From contig JAVERH010000003.1 of NCBI GenBank assembly GCA_034007245.1, positions 1 through 41,015 on the forward strand: a stretch of 41,015 bases of DNA. The letters run 5' to 3'. The position numbers were made by a program, and so were the translations under genes. The notes below the pieces were generated by a model that worked only from the letters and a program-made list of their open reading frames with translations, ran no database searches and was not told where the DNA came from. The DNA comes from Anaerosoma sp034007245 (GTDB lineage Bacteria > Actinomycetota > Coriobacteriia > Anaerosomatales > Anaerosomataceae). Of the stretch, positions 22,935 to 29,890 are shown one piece after another (positions within the stretch are counted from its first letter, which is position 1; every line of letters begins with the position of its first letter).

Positions 22935-23681
22935 ATGATCCAGCTTAAGAACCTCTCCAAGACATTCAGCACGCGTGGTGTGGAGCACACCGCGCTCGAG
23001 GACGTCACCCTCACCATCGAGGATGGCGATATCTTCGGCATCATCGGTATCAGCGGTGCGGGTAAGAGCACGCTGGTCCGATGTGTCAATCTGCTCGAGA
23101 AGCCGACATCGGGCTCGGTCGTCATCGATGGTGTCGATGTGACCGGCTTCGAGGGACGTCAGCTCTCCGATCTGCGGGCTACGATCGGTATGATCTTCCA
23201 GGACTTCAACCTTCTTGCCCAGCGTACGGTGCTTGAGAACGTGACGTTCCCGCTCGAGATCCGTGGCGATGATCGTGCCGATCGCGAGGCGCGAGGGATG
23301 GAGTTGCTCGACCTTGTGGGGCTGGCCGTGAAGGCGAGGCAGTATCCGTCTCAGCTCTCAGGCGGTCAGCAGCAGCGGGTGTCGATCGCCCGGGCGCTCG
23401 CCAACCGCCCCAGGGTCATCCTGTGCGATGAGGCGACCTCAGCGCTCGACAGTCTCACCACCAACTCCGTACTCAAGCTTCTCCGGCAGATCAATCGCGA
23501 GATGGGCGTCACTATGGTGATCATCACGCACGAGATAGGTGTCGTCGAGAAGATCTGCAACAGGGTCGCAGTGATCGACGGATCGCGAATCGTCGAGCAG
23601 GGCTCGGCGGCTGACGTTCTCGCGGATCCGCAGGCAGATGTGACCAGGCGTCTTCTGGGGCGGGTGCGCTGGGATGCATGA
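22935..23681 (+). CDS. metN: Methionine ABC transporter ATP-binding protein, lacking the NIL domain
   Basis: The 248-aa ATPase has Walker A GISGAGKST, signature LSGGQQQRVS, Walker B VILCDEATSALDS and the MetN-type sequence NREMGVTMVIITHE. The neighbours metI and metQ identify it as MetN of the methionine uptake system. E. coli MetN is about 343 aa because of a C-terminal methionine-binding NIL domain that shuts transport off when internal methionine is high. That domain is absent here, so trans-inhibition should be missing. The stop overlaps the metI start by 8 nt. No ribosome binding site precedes the ATG, consistent with a leaderless mRNA. Confidence 0.9.
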   Translation: MIQLKNLSKTFSTRGVEHTALEDVTLTIEDGDIFGIIGISGAGKSTLVRCVNLLEKPTSGSVVIDGVDVTGFEGRQLSDLRATIGMIFQDFNLLAQRTVLENVTFPLEIRGDDRADREARGMELLDLVGLAVKARQYPSQLSGGQQQRVSIARALANRPRVILCDEATSALDSLTTNSVLKLLRQINREMGVTMVIITHEIGVVEKICNRVAVIDGSRIVEQGSAADVLADPQADVTRRLLGRVRWDA

Positions 23682-24342
23682 GTTCTTCGCCGAATACGGG
23701 CAGCTGCTGTTCGATGGTACCCTCGCGACGCTCGCGATGGTCGCTATCGCGACGGTCATCGCGTATGCATTCGGTGTACCGCTTGGCGTGCTCGTGACGG
23801 TGACAGCCCCGGGTTCCTTGAGGCCGCATCGCGGACTGAACGCCGTCTTCGGCTGGATAGTGAACGTCGGTCGTTCGATTCCGTTCATCATCCTACTGGT
23901 GGCGCTCATCCCGTTCACGCGATTCATCGTAGGCACCTCCCTTGGGACAGCCGGTGCGATCGTGCCGCTCATAGTGGCCGCCACGCCATTCGTCGCACGC
24001 ATGGTGGAAAGCTCGCTCGCCGAGCTGGGGCCGGGCGTCATCGAGGCCGCACTGTCGTACGGGGCCTCCACGTGGCAGGTCATCTGGAAGGTGATGCTCC
24101 GTGAGAGCCTACCGTCCATCGTGCGCGGCGCATCGATCACGCTCATCACACTCTTCGGCTACTCGGCGATGGCGGGCGCTGTCGGTGCTGGCGGACTCGG
24201 TGATATCGCGATCCGCTACGGCTACTACCGGTATCAGGACGACGTGATGTTCGCCACCATCGTGATCCTCATAATCTTGGTCCAGGTCACCCAGGCCGTG
24301 GGCGATCTCATCGCTCGTGCGCTCGACAAGCGCAACCGCTGA
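23674..24342 (+). CDS. metI: Methionine ABC transporter permease
   Basis: This 222-aa protein has five membrane helices and closely matches MetI. Family marks are NVGRSIPFIILLVALIPFTR, ATPFVARMVESSL and the ATPase-contact loop region EAALSYGASTWQVIWKVML. The end reads GAVGAGGLGDIAIRYGYYRY, very typical of MetI. It is translated from within the end of metN (8-nt overlap). It forms the homodimeric membrane channel for methionine import. Confidence 0.93.
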   Translation: MHEFFAEYGQLLFDGTLATLAMVAIATVIAYAFGVPLGVLVTVTAPGSLRPHRGLNAVFGWIVNVGRSIPFIILLVALIPFTRFIVGTSLGTAGAIVPLIVAATPFVARMVESSLAELGPGVIEAALSYGASTWQVIWKVMLRESLPSIVRGASITLITLFGYSAMAGAVGAGGLGDIAIRYGYYRYQDDVMFATIVILIILVQVTQAVGDLIARALDKRNR

Positions 24343-24413
24343 GGCGGATACTCCTGTCCCGGGTCAGTATGCGGCTGCCCTCTGGTGCCGCTCGAGAAGA
24401 AAGGTACTTCTTT

Positions 24414-25268
24414 ATGCGAAAGCCCTACATCACCGCACCGCTCGCTCTTGCGCTCGCTCTTGCGCTCGGCGTCCTTGGCCTGACCGGTTGTTCGGCAGCC
24501 GAGGAAGAGCCCGTCGCCGGCGAGCAGACCTCCGACGAGGCCGTCGTCATCAAGGTGGGCGCATCGCCTACACCGCACGCTGAGATCCTCGAGCAGGTCG
24601 TAGAAGACCTCGCAGCCGAGGGCTTCGAGCTCGAGATTATCGAGTACACCGACTACGTGCTTCCCAACACCGGGGTCGAGGCAGGGGAGATCGACGCCAA
24701 CTACTTCCAGCACACTCCGTATCTCGACGACTTCAACGCCGAGAACGGCACGTCCATCGTTTCGGCTGCAAGCATCCACTTCGAGCCGCTCGGCCTGTAC
24801 GGCGGCAAGACGGATGCGATCGACGATCTGGCAGACGGTGCCAAGATCGCCGTTCCCAACGATGCTACCAACGAGGCACGTGCCCTGCTCCTGCTCGAGC
24901 AGGAGGGCCTGCTGACTCTCAAGGAGGGCGCCGGTATCAAGGCGACCGTCAACGATATCGCTGAGAATCCCAAGAACATCGAGTTCGTCGAGGTCGAGGC
25001 TGCGGCGGTTCCTGCGATGCTCGCCGATGTGGATATGGCCGTTATCAATGGCAACTATGCGCTCTCGGCCGGTATCTCGGTCGTTGATGCACTTGCGATC
25101 GAGGCTTCGGACGGCCTGGCTGCCGATACGTATGCCAATATCGTTGCAGTCGCCGAGGGCAATGAGAACGACCCCGGCGTGCAGGCGCTCGTGAAGGCGC
25201 TCACCTCGGAGAAGATCCGTTCGTTCATCGAGCAGGAGTACAACGGTTCGGTGGTCGCGGTCTTCTAG
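24414..25268 (+). CDS. metQ: Methionine-binding lipoprotein (NlpA/MetQ family)
   Basis: The 284-aa product has a lipoprotein signal with the lipobox ending at Cys26 (GLTGC). The NlpA-family domain begins at IKVGASPTPHAEILEQV and includes the very conserved VEAGEIDANYFQHTPYLDDF and AVPNDATNEARALLLL. These bind D- or L-methionine outside the membrane. I chose ATG 24414, with GAAAGG 9 nt upstream, over ATG 24369. It is the last gene of the metNIQ operon and is followed by an excellent terminator. Confidence 0.94.
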   Translation: MRKPYITAPLALALALALGVLGLTGCSAAEEEPVAGEQTSDEAVVIKVGASPTPHAEILEQVVEDLAAEGFELEIIEYTDYVLPNTGVEAGEIDANYFQHTPYLDDFNAENGTSIVSAASIHFEPLGLYGGKTDAIDDLADGAKIAVPNDATNEARALLLLEQEGLLTLKEGAGIKATVNDIAENPKNIEFVEVEAAAVPAMLADVDMAVINGNYALSAGISVVDALAIEASDGLAADTYANIVAVAEGNENDPGVQALVKALTSEKIRSFIEQEYNGSVVAVF

Positions 25269-25288
25269 CATCATCAGCTTTGAACCGG

Positions 25289-25322
25289 GCCGCCCGTGAC
25301 AGCAGATGCTGTCACGGGCGGC
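25289..25322 (+). terminator. Rho-independent terminator after metQ
   Basis: A perfect 15-bp stem (25289-25303 with 25308-25322) closes on the tetraloop AGAT and is followed by TTTCG. It lies 20 nt after the metQ stop and 22 nt before the serine dehydratase start. It is the clearest terminator in the window. Confidence 0.9.
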
Positions 25323-25344
25323 TTTCGTGCGTTAGGGTATACGT

Positions 25345-26013
25345 ATGGCTACAACGCGCTCCATCTTCGACATACTCGGGCCCGTGATGATCGGCCCGTC
25401 GTCAAGTCACACCGCAGGCGCCGTGCGGCTTGGACTGCTTGCGCGTGCGATCTTCGGCAGACAGCCGGACGCTGCGGTGATCACACTCCATGGCTCCTTC
25501 GCATCCACCGGTCGCGGGCACGGTACCGATCTTGCGATCGTGGCGGGGTTGCTTGGCATGCGTCCCGACGACCACGAGATCGTCCGGGCGTTCCAGCACG
25601 CTGCGGAAGCCGGGATGGCGGTGCGTATCGTCAACGGTGACCTTGGCGCCGTGCACGCCAATACGGCGCTGCTGACGCTCAGCGTGGGTGAGACCGCTGT
25701 CGAGATCCAGGGCTCGTCGGTGGGCGGGGGCGAGGTGCTCATCACGCACATCGGTCGCTTTGAGGCGTATGCCGATGGGCGCATGCCACTCCTCATCGTC
25801 GAACACGCCGATCTGCCCGGTGAGATAGCCTCGGTCACCCGGATCATCTCTGCATCTGGCGCGAACATCGCACAGATGCGTGTGTCGCGCACGCGTAGGG
25901 GGGCGGAGGCGCTCATGCTTATCGAGACCGACACGCCACTGCCAGCCGCGACGCTGGCGGAGATCGAGTCGCTTCCCGGGGTCATGCGTCTGCGTGCGGT
26001 CCCCGCGGTCTAG
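25345..26013 (+). CDS. sdaAB: L-serine dehydratase, iron-sulfur-dependent, beta subunit
   Basis: The 222-aa protein shows the beta-domain signature SIFDILGPVMIGPSSSHTAG and SFASTGRGHGTDLAIVAGLLG. It ends in an ACT domain (LLIVEHADLPGEIASVTRII) that binds serine or a regulator. With the alpha subunit it converts L-serine to pyruvate and ammonia, using an oxygen-labile [4Fe-4S] cluster. The ATG at 25345 is preceded by TTAGGGTATACGT, in which AGGG could be the ribosome binding site. TAGGGT could alternatively be a minus 10 of the TANNNT type giving a leaderless start. The alpha gene follows 11 nt downstream. Confidence 0.95.
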   Translation: MATTRSIFDILGPVMIGPSSSHTAGAVRLGLLARAIFGRQPDAAVITLHGSFASTGRGHGTDLAIVAGLLGMRPDDHEIVRAFQHAAEAGMAVRIVNGDLGAVHANTALLTLSVGETAVEIQGSSVGGGEVLITHIGRFEAYADGRMPLLIVEHADLPGEIASVTRIISASGANIAQMRVSRTRRGAEALMLIETDTPLPAATLAEIESLPGVMRLRAVPAV

Positions 26014-26024
26014 AGGAGGACGTC

Positions 26025-26909
26025 ATGGCGTACGAGACGTTTGCAGAGCTTCTTGAAGCTGCCTGTGAGCACGGTTCGCTGGCGCGTGCGGCTCTTGCTC
26101 AGGAGGTTGTCGAGTCGGGCGAGAGTGCCGGTGCAGTCCGTGCTCGCCTGACGGGACATCTCACAGTGATGCGCGATGCGGTCGAGTTCGGCCTGAACGG
26201 CACCGCGCGTTCTCGCTCGGGGCTGGTCGGTGGCGACGCTGCACGCATCGATGCCGCACAGGGAGGGCCGCTCGACGGAGTCGCCTCGCGGGCGATCGCG
26301 GCGGCAGTCGCGGTCGCCGAGGTGAATGCCAGTATGGGGCGCGTGGTGGCGGCGCCGACAGGCGGGGCTTCGGGCGTGCTGCCAGGTGTGCTGCTGACGC
26401 TTGCCGATGAGCGTGCTCTCGGTGACGACGCGATCGTGGACGCGCTTCTTGCGGCCGGTGCGATCGGAGCGGTCATAGCCTCTCGGACGAATCTCTCAGG
26501 TGCAGCTGCGGGCTGCCAGGCGGAGATCGGAGCAGGTGCTGCGATGGCGGCTGGCGCAGCCACCGAGCTCCTCGGTGGTACGCCCGAGCAGTCGGGACAT
26601 GCGGCGTCGCTCGCGCTACAGGGGCTACTCGGACTCGTGTGCGACCCCGTGGGCGGGCTCGTCGAAGTCCCATGTGTCATGCGGAACGCGACCGGTACGG
26701 CTGTCGCCCTCTCGGCGATCCAGATGGCGCTTGCGGGGGTGCGGTTCCCGATACCGTTCGATCAGGTTGCCGACGCGCTTGCGAGCGTGGGCCGTGCGCT
26801 GCCGGTCTCGCTTCGCGAGACGGCGACGGGTGGTCTCGCGATCACCCCTGCAGCACGAGCACTGGTGTCCGGGGGAGCCGATCCGGCGACCGACATCAGC
26901 GGGAGATGA
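26025..26909 (+). CDS. sdaAA: L-serine dehydratase, iron-sulfur-dependent, alpha subunit
   Basis: This 294-aa protein is the catalytic half. The cysteines expected to bind the cluster are in AAAGCQAEIG and in LVCDPVGGLVEVPCVMRN. The family text VVAAPTGGASGVLPGVLL is also clear. GAGGAGG lies a few bases before the ATG. The split alpha/beta form is typical of anaerobic Gram-positives. Together with the amino acid importers upstream it suggests that serine is used as a carbon or energy source. The 3' end overlaps the convergent RlpA-like gene by 14 nt. Confidence 0.95.
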   Translation: MAYETFAELLEAACEHGSLARAALAQEVVESGESAGAVRARLTGHLTVMRDAVEFGLNGTARSRSGLVGGDAARIDAAQGGPLDGVASRAIAAAVAVAEVNASMGRVVAAPTGGASGVLPGVLLTLADERALGDDAIVDALLAAGAIGAVIASRTNLSGAAAGCQAEIGAGAAMAAGAATELLGGTPEQSGHAASLALQGLLGLVCDPVGGLVEVPCVMRNATGTAVALSAIQMALAGVRFPIPFDQVADALASVGRALPVSLRETATGGLAITPAARALVSGGADPATDISGR

Positions 26910-27858
26910 TCCGGTAGCTCACCTCGTGCACTCCGTTGAAGTCGAGTGCGCGAACCACGCCCGGGCCGAGGTCCCAGTCGCGACCCGGAGTATAGGGGCC
27001 ACGATCCTCCACGCTCGCCACAGCACGGTGACCTTGATACTCGAACTCCACCAACGTGCCGAAGGGGAGTGTCTTGTGGGCCACCATCATCGTATACGGA
27101 CCGATGGCTTCTCCGCTCGCTCCGCGTCCCGTGAACGTACGACTGTAGTGTGACGCCACGCCTGTTTGCCAGTCGCCGGTACCGCTCACGCTCTGTGGCG
27201 GGCTTGTGTCAGGGGCCGTCGCGGAGGCAGGTGTCTGTGCAGCGCGTTCGGCGGTAGCGCGTTCGGCTGCAGCAGTCGCTTCAGCTGCAGCAGCAGCACG
27301 GCGCTCTTCGTACTGCTTGAGAGCCGCTTCGCTTGCGGCGAACTCCACGCGGGCACGTGCGGCCTCGGCCTCGAGGTCTTCGAGCGCACGCGCCTGCTCT
27401 TCTTGGGTCTCGAGCAGTGATCGCGCATCGGCCTCAACCTGGGCGCGTGCGGCCTTCAAATCGCGCACGGTGCGCGCATCTTGCAGCGCTATCCGTGTGA
27501 GCAGGTCGAGTCGCTCGCTCAGTTCGGGAAGACTGGTGGCGGTGAAGAGCAGCGTGAGGTAGCCATCCTGGCCGGTGCGGTACAAAGCCATCACCCGGAT
27601 GTTGAGGTAGGTCTCGCAGCGCTGTTGTTCGGCGATTGCTTCGTCGAGGGAGGTGGTCGTCTCGGCCACCTGCGCATCGATCTGCACCGAGTGCTCCTGC
27701 GCGGTCTCGTATGCCGCGATCGCACGATCAAGCGCGGCGCGATCGATCGCTACCTGCTCGGCCAGCGGCTCGGCGAGTGCAGGTACGCTTCGCACTCCCG
27801 CCGACATGATCAGCAGGATGGCAACGAGTGTACTGATGATGAGCGGACGCAGGCGCAT
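26896..27858 (-). CDS. Secreted PcsB-type coiled coil fused to an RlpA-like double-psi barrel
   Basis: The 320-aa protein starts with a signal peptide (residues 1-29, MRLRPLIISTLVAILLIM). A long coiled coil follows at about 35-205, whose centre (VMALYRTGQDGYLTLLF, then RLDLLTRIALQDA) is like the PcsB/CwlO regulators of wall hydrolases. An Ala/Thr/Pro linker leads to an RlpA-like barrel at 231-320, with GVASHYSRTF, SGE, MMVAHKTLPFGTLV and SVEDRGPY (Asp285). RlpA acts on denuded glycan strands at the septum in Gram-negatives. Here it would be a peptidoglycan-remodelling enzyme carrying its own coiled-coil regulator. I chose ATG 27858 over 27930 because the signal peptide begins there and because a promoter ends 7 nt before it. 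Confidence 0.85.
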   Translation of the reverse strand: MRLRPLIISTLVAILLIMSAGVRSVPALAEPLAEQVAIDRAALDRAIAAYETAQEHSVQIDAQVAETTTSLDEAIAEQQRCETYLNIRVMALYRTGQDGYLTLLFTATSLPELSERLDLLTRIALQDARTVRDLKAARAQVEADARSLLETQEEQARALEDLEAEAARARVEFAASEAALKQYEERRAAAAAEATAAAERATAERAAQTPASATAPDTSPPQSVSGTGDWQTGVASHYSRTFTGRGASGEAIGPYTMMVAHKTLPFGTLVEFEYQGHRAVASVEDRGPYTPGRDWDLGPGVVRALDFNGVHEVSYRIISR

Positions 27859-27865
27859 GCCGGTG

Positions 27866-27874
27866 AGTGTAGCA
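27866..27874 (-). promoter_or_regulatory. Extended minus 10 of the RlpA-like gene, leaderless
   Basis: On the minus strand TGC-TACACT (27866-27874) ends 7 nt before the ATG at 27858, so transcription would begin at the start codon. No good minus 35 is visible. The same 9-mer forms the transporter promoter at 19450-19458. Confidence 0.5.
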
Positions 27875-28115
27875 CCGCTGTCCGACCTACGCCCATCCGT
27901 GGCAGCAGAGGTGCGACCGATCAGTCGCATCAGTAGTTTTCACTTTGGGGCCTGTGGGTTACGAGGCGCTGTACTCAGCACTCGACTGCCGCTGCAGCGA
28001 TAAGCGGAAAAGCAGCCATGATCGTGATGCGGCATAGACCGTGGTTGTGTCGGCGAAGTCGCTGTGAAGCCATCTTGCCCGAGCAGGAGGGATGGATGCG
28101 AGTATCGGTACCCGA

Positions 28116-28129
28116 AAGTACTAGTACTT
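28116..28129. repeat. 14-bp perfect palindrome AAGTACTAGTACTT
   Basis: AAGTACT and AGTACTT are exact reverse complements with no spacer. The site lies 140 nt upstream of the small membrane protein and HD-GYP genes. A palindrome of this length and AT content is unusual in such GC-rich DNA and may be a dimeric regulator site. Confidence 0.5.
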
Positions 28130-28269
28130 CACCTTGACCCATGGCAGCCGTTCGTACCGTGTCGTTGGTCTGCCCCTTGTTCCTCGCTGGTTTGGCGTAG
28201 TGCCCTATGCTCCCGGCCTCTGCTCCCGTCGTTATATGTAGTAGAGAGGGACACAAAGAAGGAGTCGAC

Positions 28270-28608
28270 ATGGACACTCGGACACGGACACGGACACGGA
28301 GGCAGATCGACATCGTTGCGGCGCTGACGGTCGTCTGCCTCGTCGCCGTTGTGCTGTGTGTCGATGCGATGGTCGCTCCTCAAGCCGGCTGGAGCGCCAC
28401 CGGGACCGTCCAGGTCACGGCGGTCGTGCGGTCGACGCTCGATGTGGACTTCGATGATGACCATCTGACAGTGCGGGCGAACACTCCCTGGCAGGTGTCG
28501 GCCGATCTCGCAGACGGAGAGCGCTGGAGCTTCGAGGGCGGGCCGACCGGAGGATACGACGTAGTCGTGCCGCAGGGTGCCACAGGTGTCGAGGTCTGCG
28601 CACGATGA
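28270..28608 (+). CDS. Small membrane-anchored protein with Thr-Arg repeat N-terminus
   Basis: I do not recognise this 112-aa protein. It begins MDTRTRTRTRRQ, encoded by a tandem CGGACA hexamer, followed by one hydrophobic segment at about 14-34. A ~75-residue outer part (VQVTAVVRSTLDVDFDDD..., ANTPWQVSADL) is rich in beta-type sequence. The orientation would put the basic end inside and the rest outside. AAGAAGGAG lies 5 nt before ATG 28270. Its last codons overlap the start of the HD-GYP gene (ATGA), so the two are translated together. It may sense or anchor for that partner, which is inference. Confidence 0.75.
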   Translation: MDTRTRTRTRRQIDIVAALTVVCLVAVVLCVDAMVAPQAGWSATGTVQVTAVVRSTLDVDFDDDHLTVRANTPWQVSADLADGERWSFEGGPTGGYDVVVPQGATGVEVCAR

Positions 28609-29225
28609 ACACACCCGACCAAAGCGGGTCGATGCTCACGCCGTACGTACGACTGCTGGTATCACTCGTCGACGATCGTCAGCCGGGATACGCACGACAC
28701 GCGAACTCGGTCGCACGCCTCTCATGCAGCGTCGGATCCCGTCTTGGTTTCGATGAGTCGCAACTGGAGCAGCTACGCGTGGCTGCTCTGTTGCATGATG
28801 TGGGACAACTGCGTGTGCCGGTGGTCCACGTCGGTTCGCGATGGGATCTCGCTGCCGACGAGCGAAGGCTCTGGGAGACGCATCCGGAGCACGGTGCCGG
28901 CATGGCCACTGCGCTTGGGCTGCCTGCCGATGTGGCACTGGCTATCCGAGGGCATCACGAGCGGTGGGATGGGAGCGGCTATCCGAAGGGACTGTCGCGT
29001 GCACGGATCTCGCTTTACGGGCGCATCCTGGGGGCTTGTGATGTCTTCGACGGTGCGTGCATGGGCCTCGAGGGCACCAGGGGTGTCCGGCTGACGCAGG
29101 ACGAGGCACTGGAACTCCTTATCGACGACGAGTCATCTCGTTTCGATGAGGTGATCGTGAGCGTTCTGCGTGAAGTGATCGAGGATGAGCAGGAGATCGG
29201 TGCTCTACTCGGTATGTGCGTTTAG
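28605..29225 (+). CDS. HD-GYP domain protein (probable cyclic-di-GMP phosphodiesterase)
   Basis: The 206-aa protein is a nearly stand-alone HD-GYP domain. Metal-binding residues are seen at H32, H64-D65 (HDVGQL), H96 (HPEHG) and H117-H118 (GHHERWDGSGYPKGL, containing the GYP triad at 125-127), with a late DVFDG. The usual HDxGK lysine is Gln68 here, which may affect activity. Such enzymes hydrolyse cyclic di-GMP to pGpG or GMP. It is coupled to the small membrane protein upstream and overlaps the convergent LuxR-type gene by 4 nt. It sits within a cluster of other cyclic-di-GMP-type proteins. Confidence 0.88.
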   Translation: MNTPDQSGSMLTPYVRLLVSLVDDRQPGYARHANSVARLSCSVGSRLGFDESQLEQLRVAALLHDVGQLRVPVVHVGSRWDLAADERRLWETHPEHGAGMATALGLPADVALAIRGHHERWDGSGYPKGLSRARISLYGRILGACDVFDGACMGLEGTRGVRLTQDEALELLIDDESSRFDEVIVSVLREVIEDEQEIGALLGMCV

Positions 29226-29881
29226 GGTGTCGCTAGTCCGCGCCTGATCGCTTCGCTGATCGCCTGTCCCCTGGATTCGACGCCGAGCTTCGAGTACAGC
29301 GCGTGCAGATGATTCTTGACCGTGCTTTCCGATACCTGGAGCGTTTGCGCGATCTGTCTGTTCGAGTTGCCTTCCACGAGAAGGGCTAGGACGTCCTGCT
29401 CGCGATCGGTCGGAGCCGCATCTCTCCCGATGATCCCGTCAGAGTTTCGAGCGAGTTTCCGCATCCGCGCGAGCACGCCTGCAGACAGCCGGGGATCCAG
29501 CGCTGCTTCACCTGCTGCAACGGTATTGATCACGCGGCGTATATCCTCGGCGCTCTGTCCGTTGAGTGTCAGATAGCCAAGTGCTCCGGCTTCGAATGCA
29601 TCGATGATGCCAGAGTCGGCATCGGGGAGTCCGACGACGATGACCTTGCTGCCGGTGAGCTCGGAGACGCACGATGCAGGGCTCGAGGGCCCACACTCGT
29701 TGCAGTGCACCATATCCACGATGACGATCTCGGGTTCGAGTGTTCGTGTACGTGTCACGCCTTCCTGCCAGTCGGAGGTCCTTCCCACCAGCTGGATACC
29801 AGGGTCGGCGGTGAGTATGGCTGCCAGGCCCTCCAGACACATGGTCTTACGGCCGATAAACAGGACTCGCGTGGGCTCCAT
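29222..29881 (-). CDS. NarL/LuxR-type response regulator with degenerate receiver
   Basis: The 219-aa protein has a receiver-like N-terminal half and a LuxR helix-turn-helix at about 153-215 (TDREQDVLALLVEGNSNRQI, then SESTVKNHL). In the receiver the usual acidic pair after the first strand is replaced (VLFIGRKTM), and the conserved lysine near the end is missing (GYLTLNG). A lone Asp56 (VIVDM) remains at the phosphorylation position. Ordinary phosphorylation is therefore doubtful, and it may respond to binding or dimerisation alone. It starts 9 nt after the upstream receiver-GGDEF-EAL gene, so the two are in an operon. Confidence 0.85.
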   Translation of the reverse strand: MEPTRVLFIGRKTMCLEGLAAILTADPGIQLVGRTSDWQEGVTRTRTLEPEIVIVDMVHCNECGPSSPASCVSELTGSKVIVVGLPDADSGIIDAFEAGALGYLTLNGQSAEDIRRVINTVAAGEAALDPRLSAGVLARMRKLARNSDGIIGRDAAPTDREQDVLALLVEGNSNRQIAQTLQVSESTVKNHLHALYSKLGVESRGQAISEAIRRGLATP

Positions 29882-29890
29882 GGTGTTCTA

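Larger units (their letters stand above)
27859..28269. other. Divergent 411-nt intergenic region
   Basis: This gap lies between the RlpA-like gene and the small membrane protein gene. It holds the minus-strand promoter at 27866-27874, a 14-bp perfect palindrome at 28116-28129 and a possible rightward minus 10 (TTATAT, 28232-28237). Short inverted elements (CGCTGCAGCG near 27992-28001) also occur. I looked for cyclic-dinucleotide riboswitches on both strands and found no adequate match. No frame here has a convincing start. Confidence 0.45.

Noticed and set aside
27859..28080. Possible cyclic di-AMP (ydaO) or cyclic di-GMP riboswitch before the RlpA-like gene
   Set aside because: A short CCTCGTAA-like string on the minus strand recalled the ydaO consensus. 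The other conserved blocks (for example the GGGGTGAA element) are missing, and the predicted promoter lies downstream of it.
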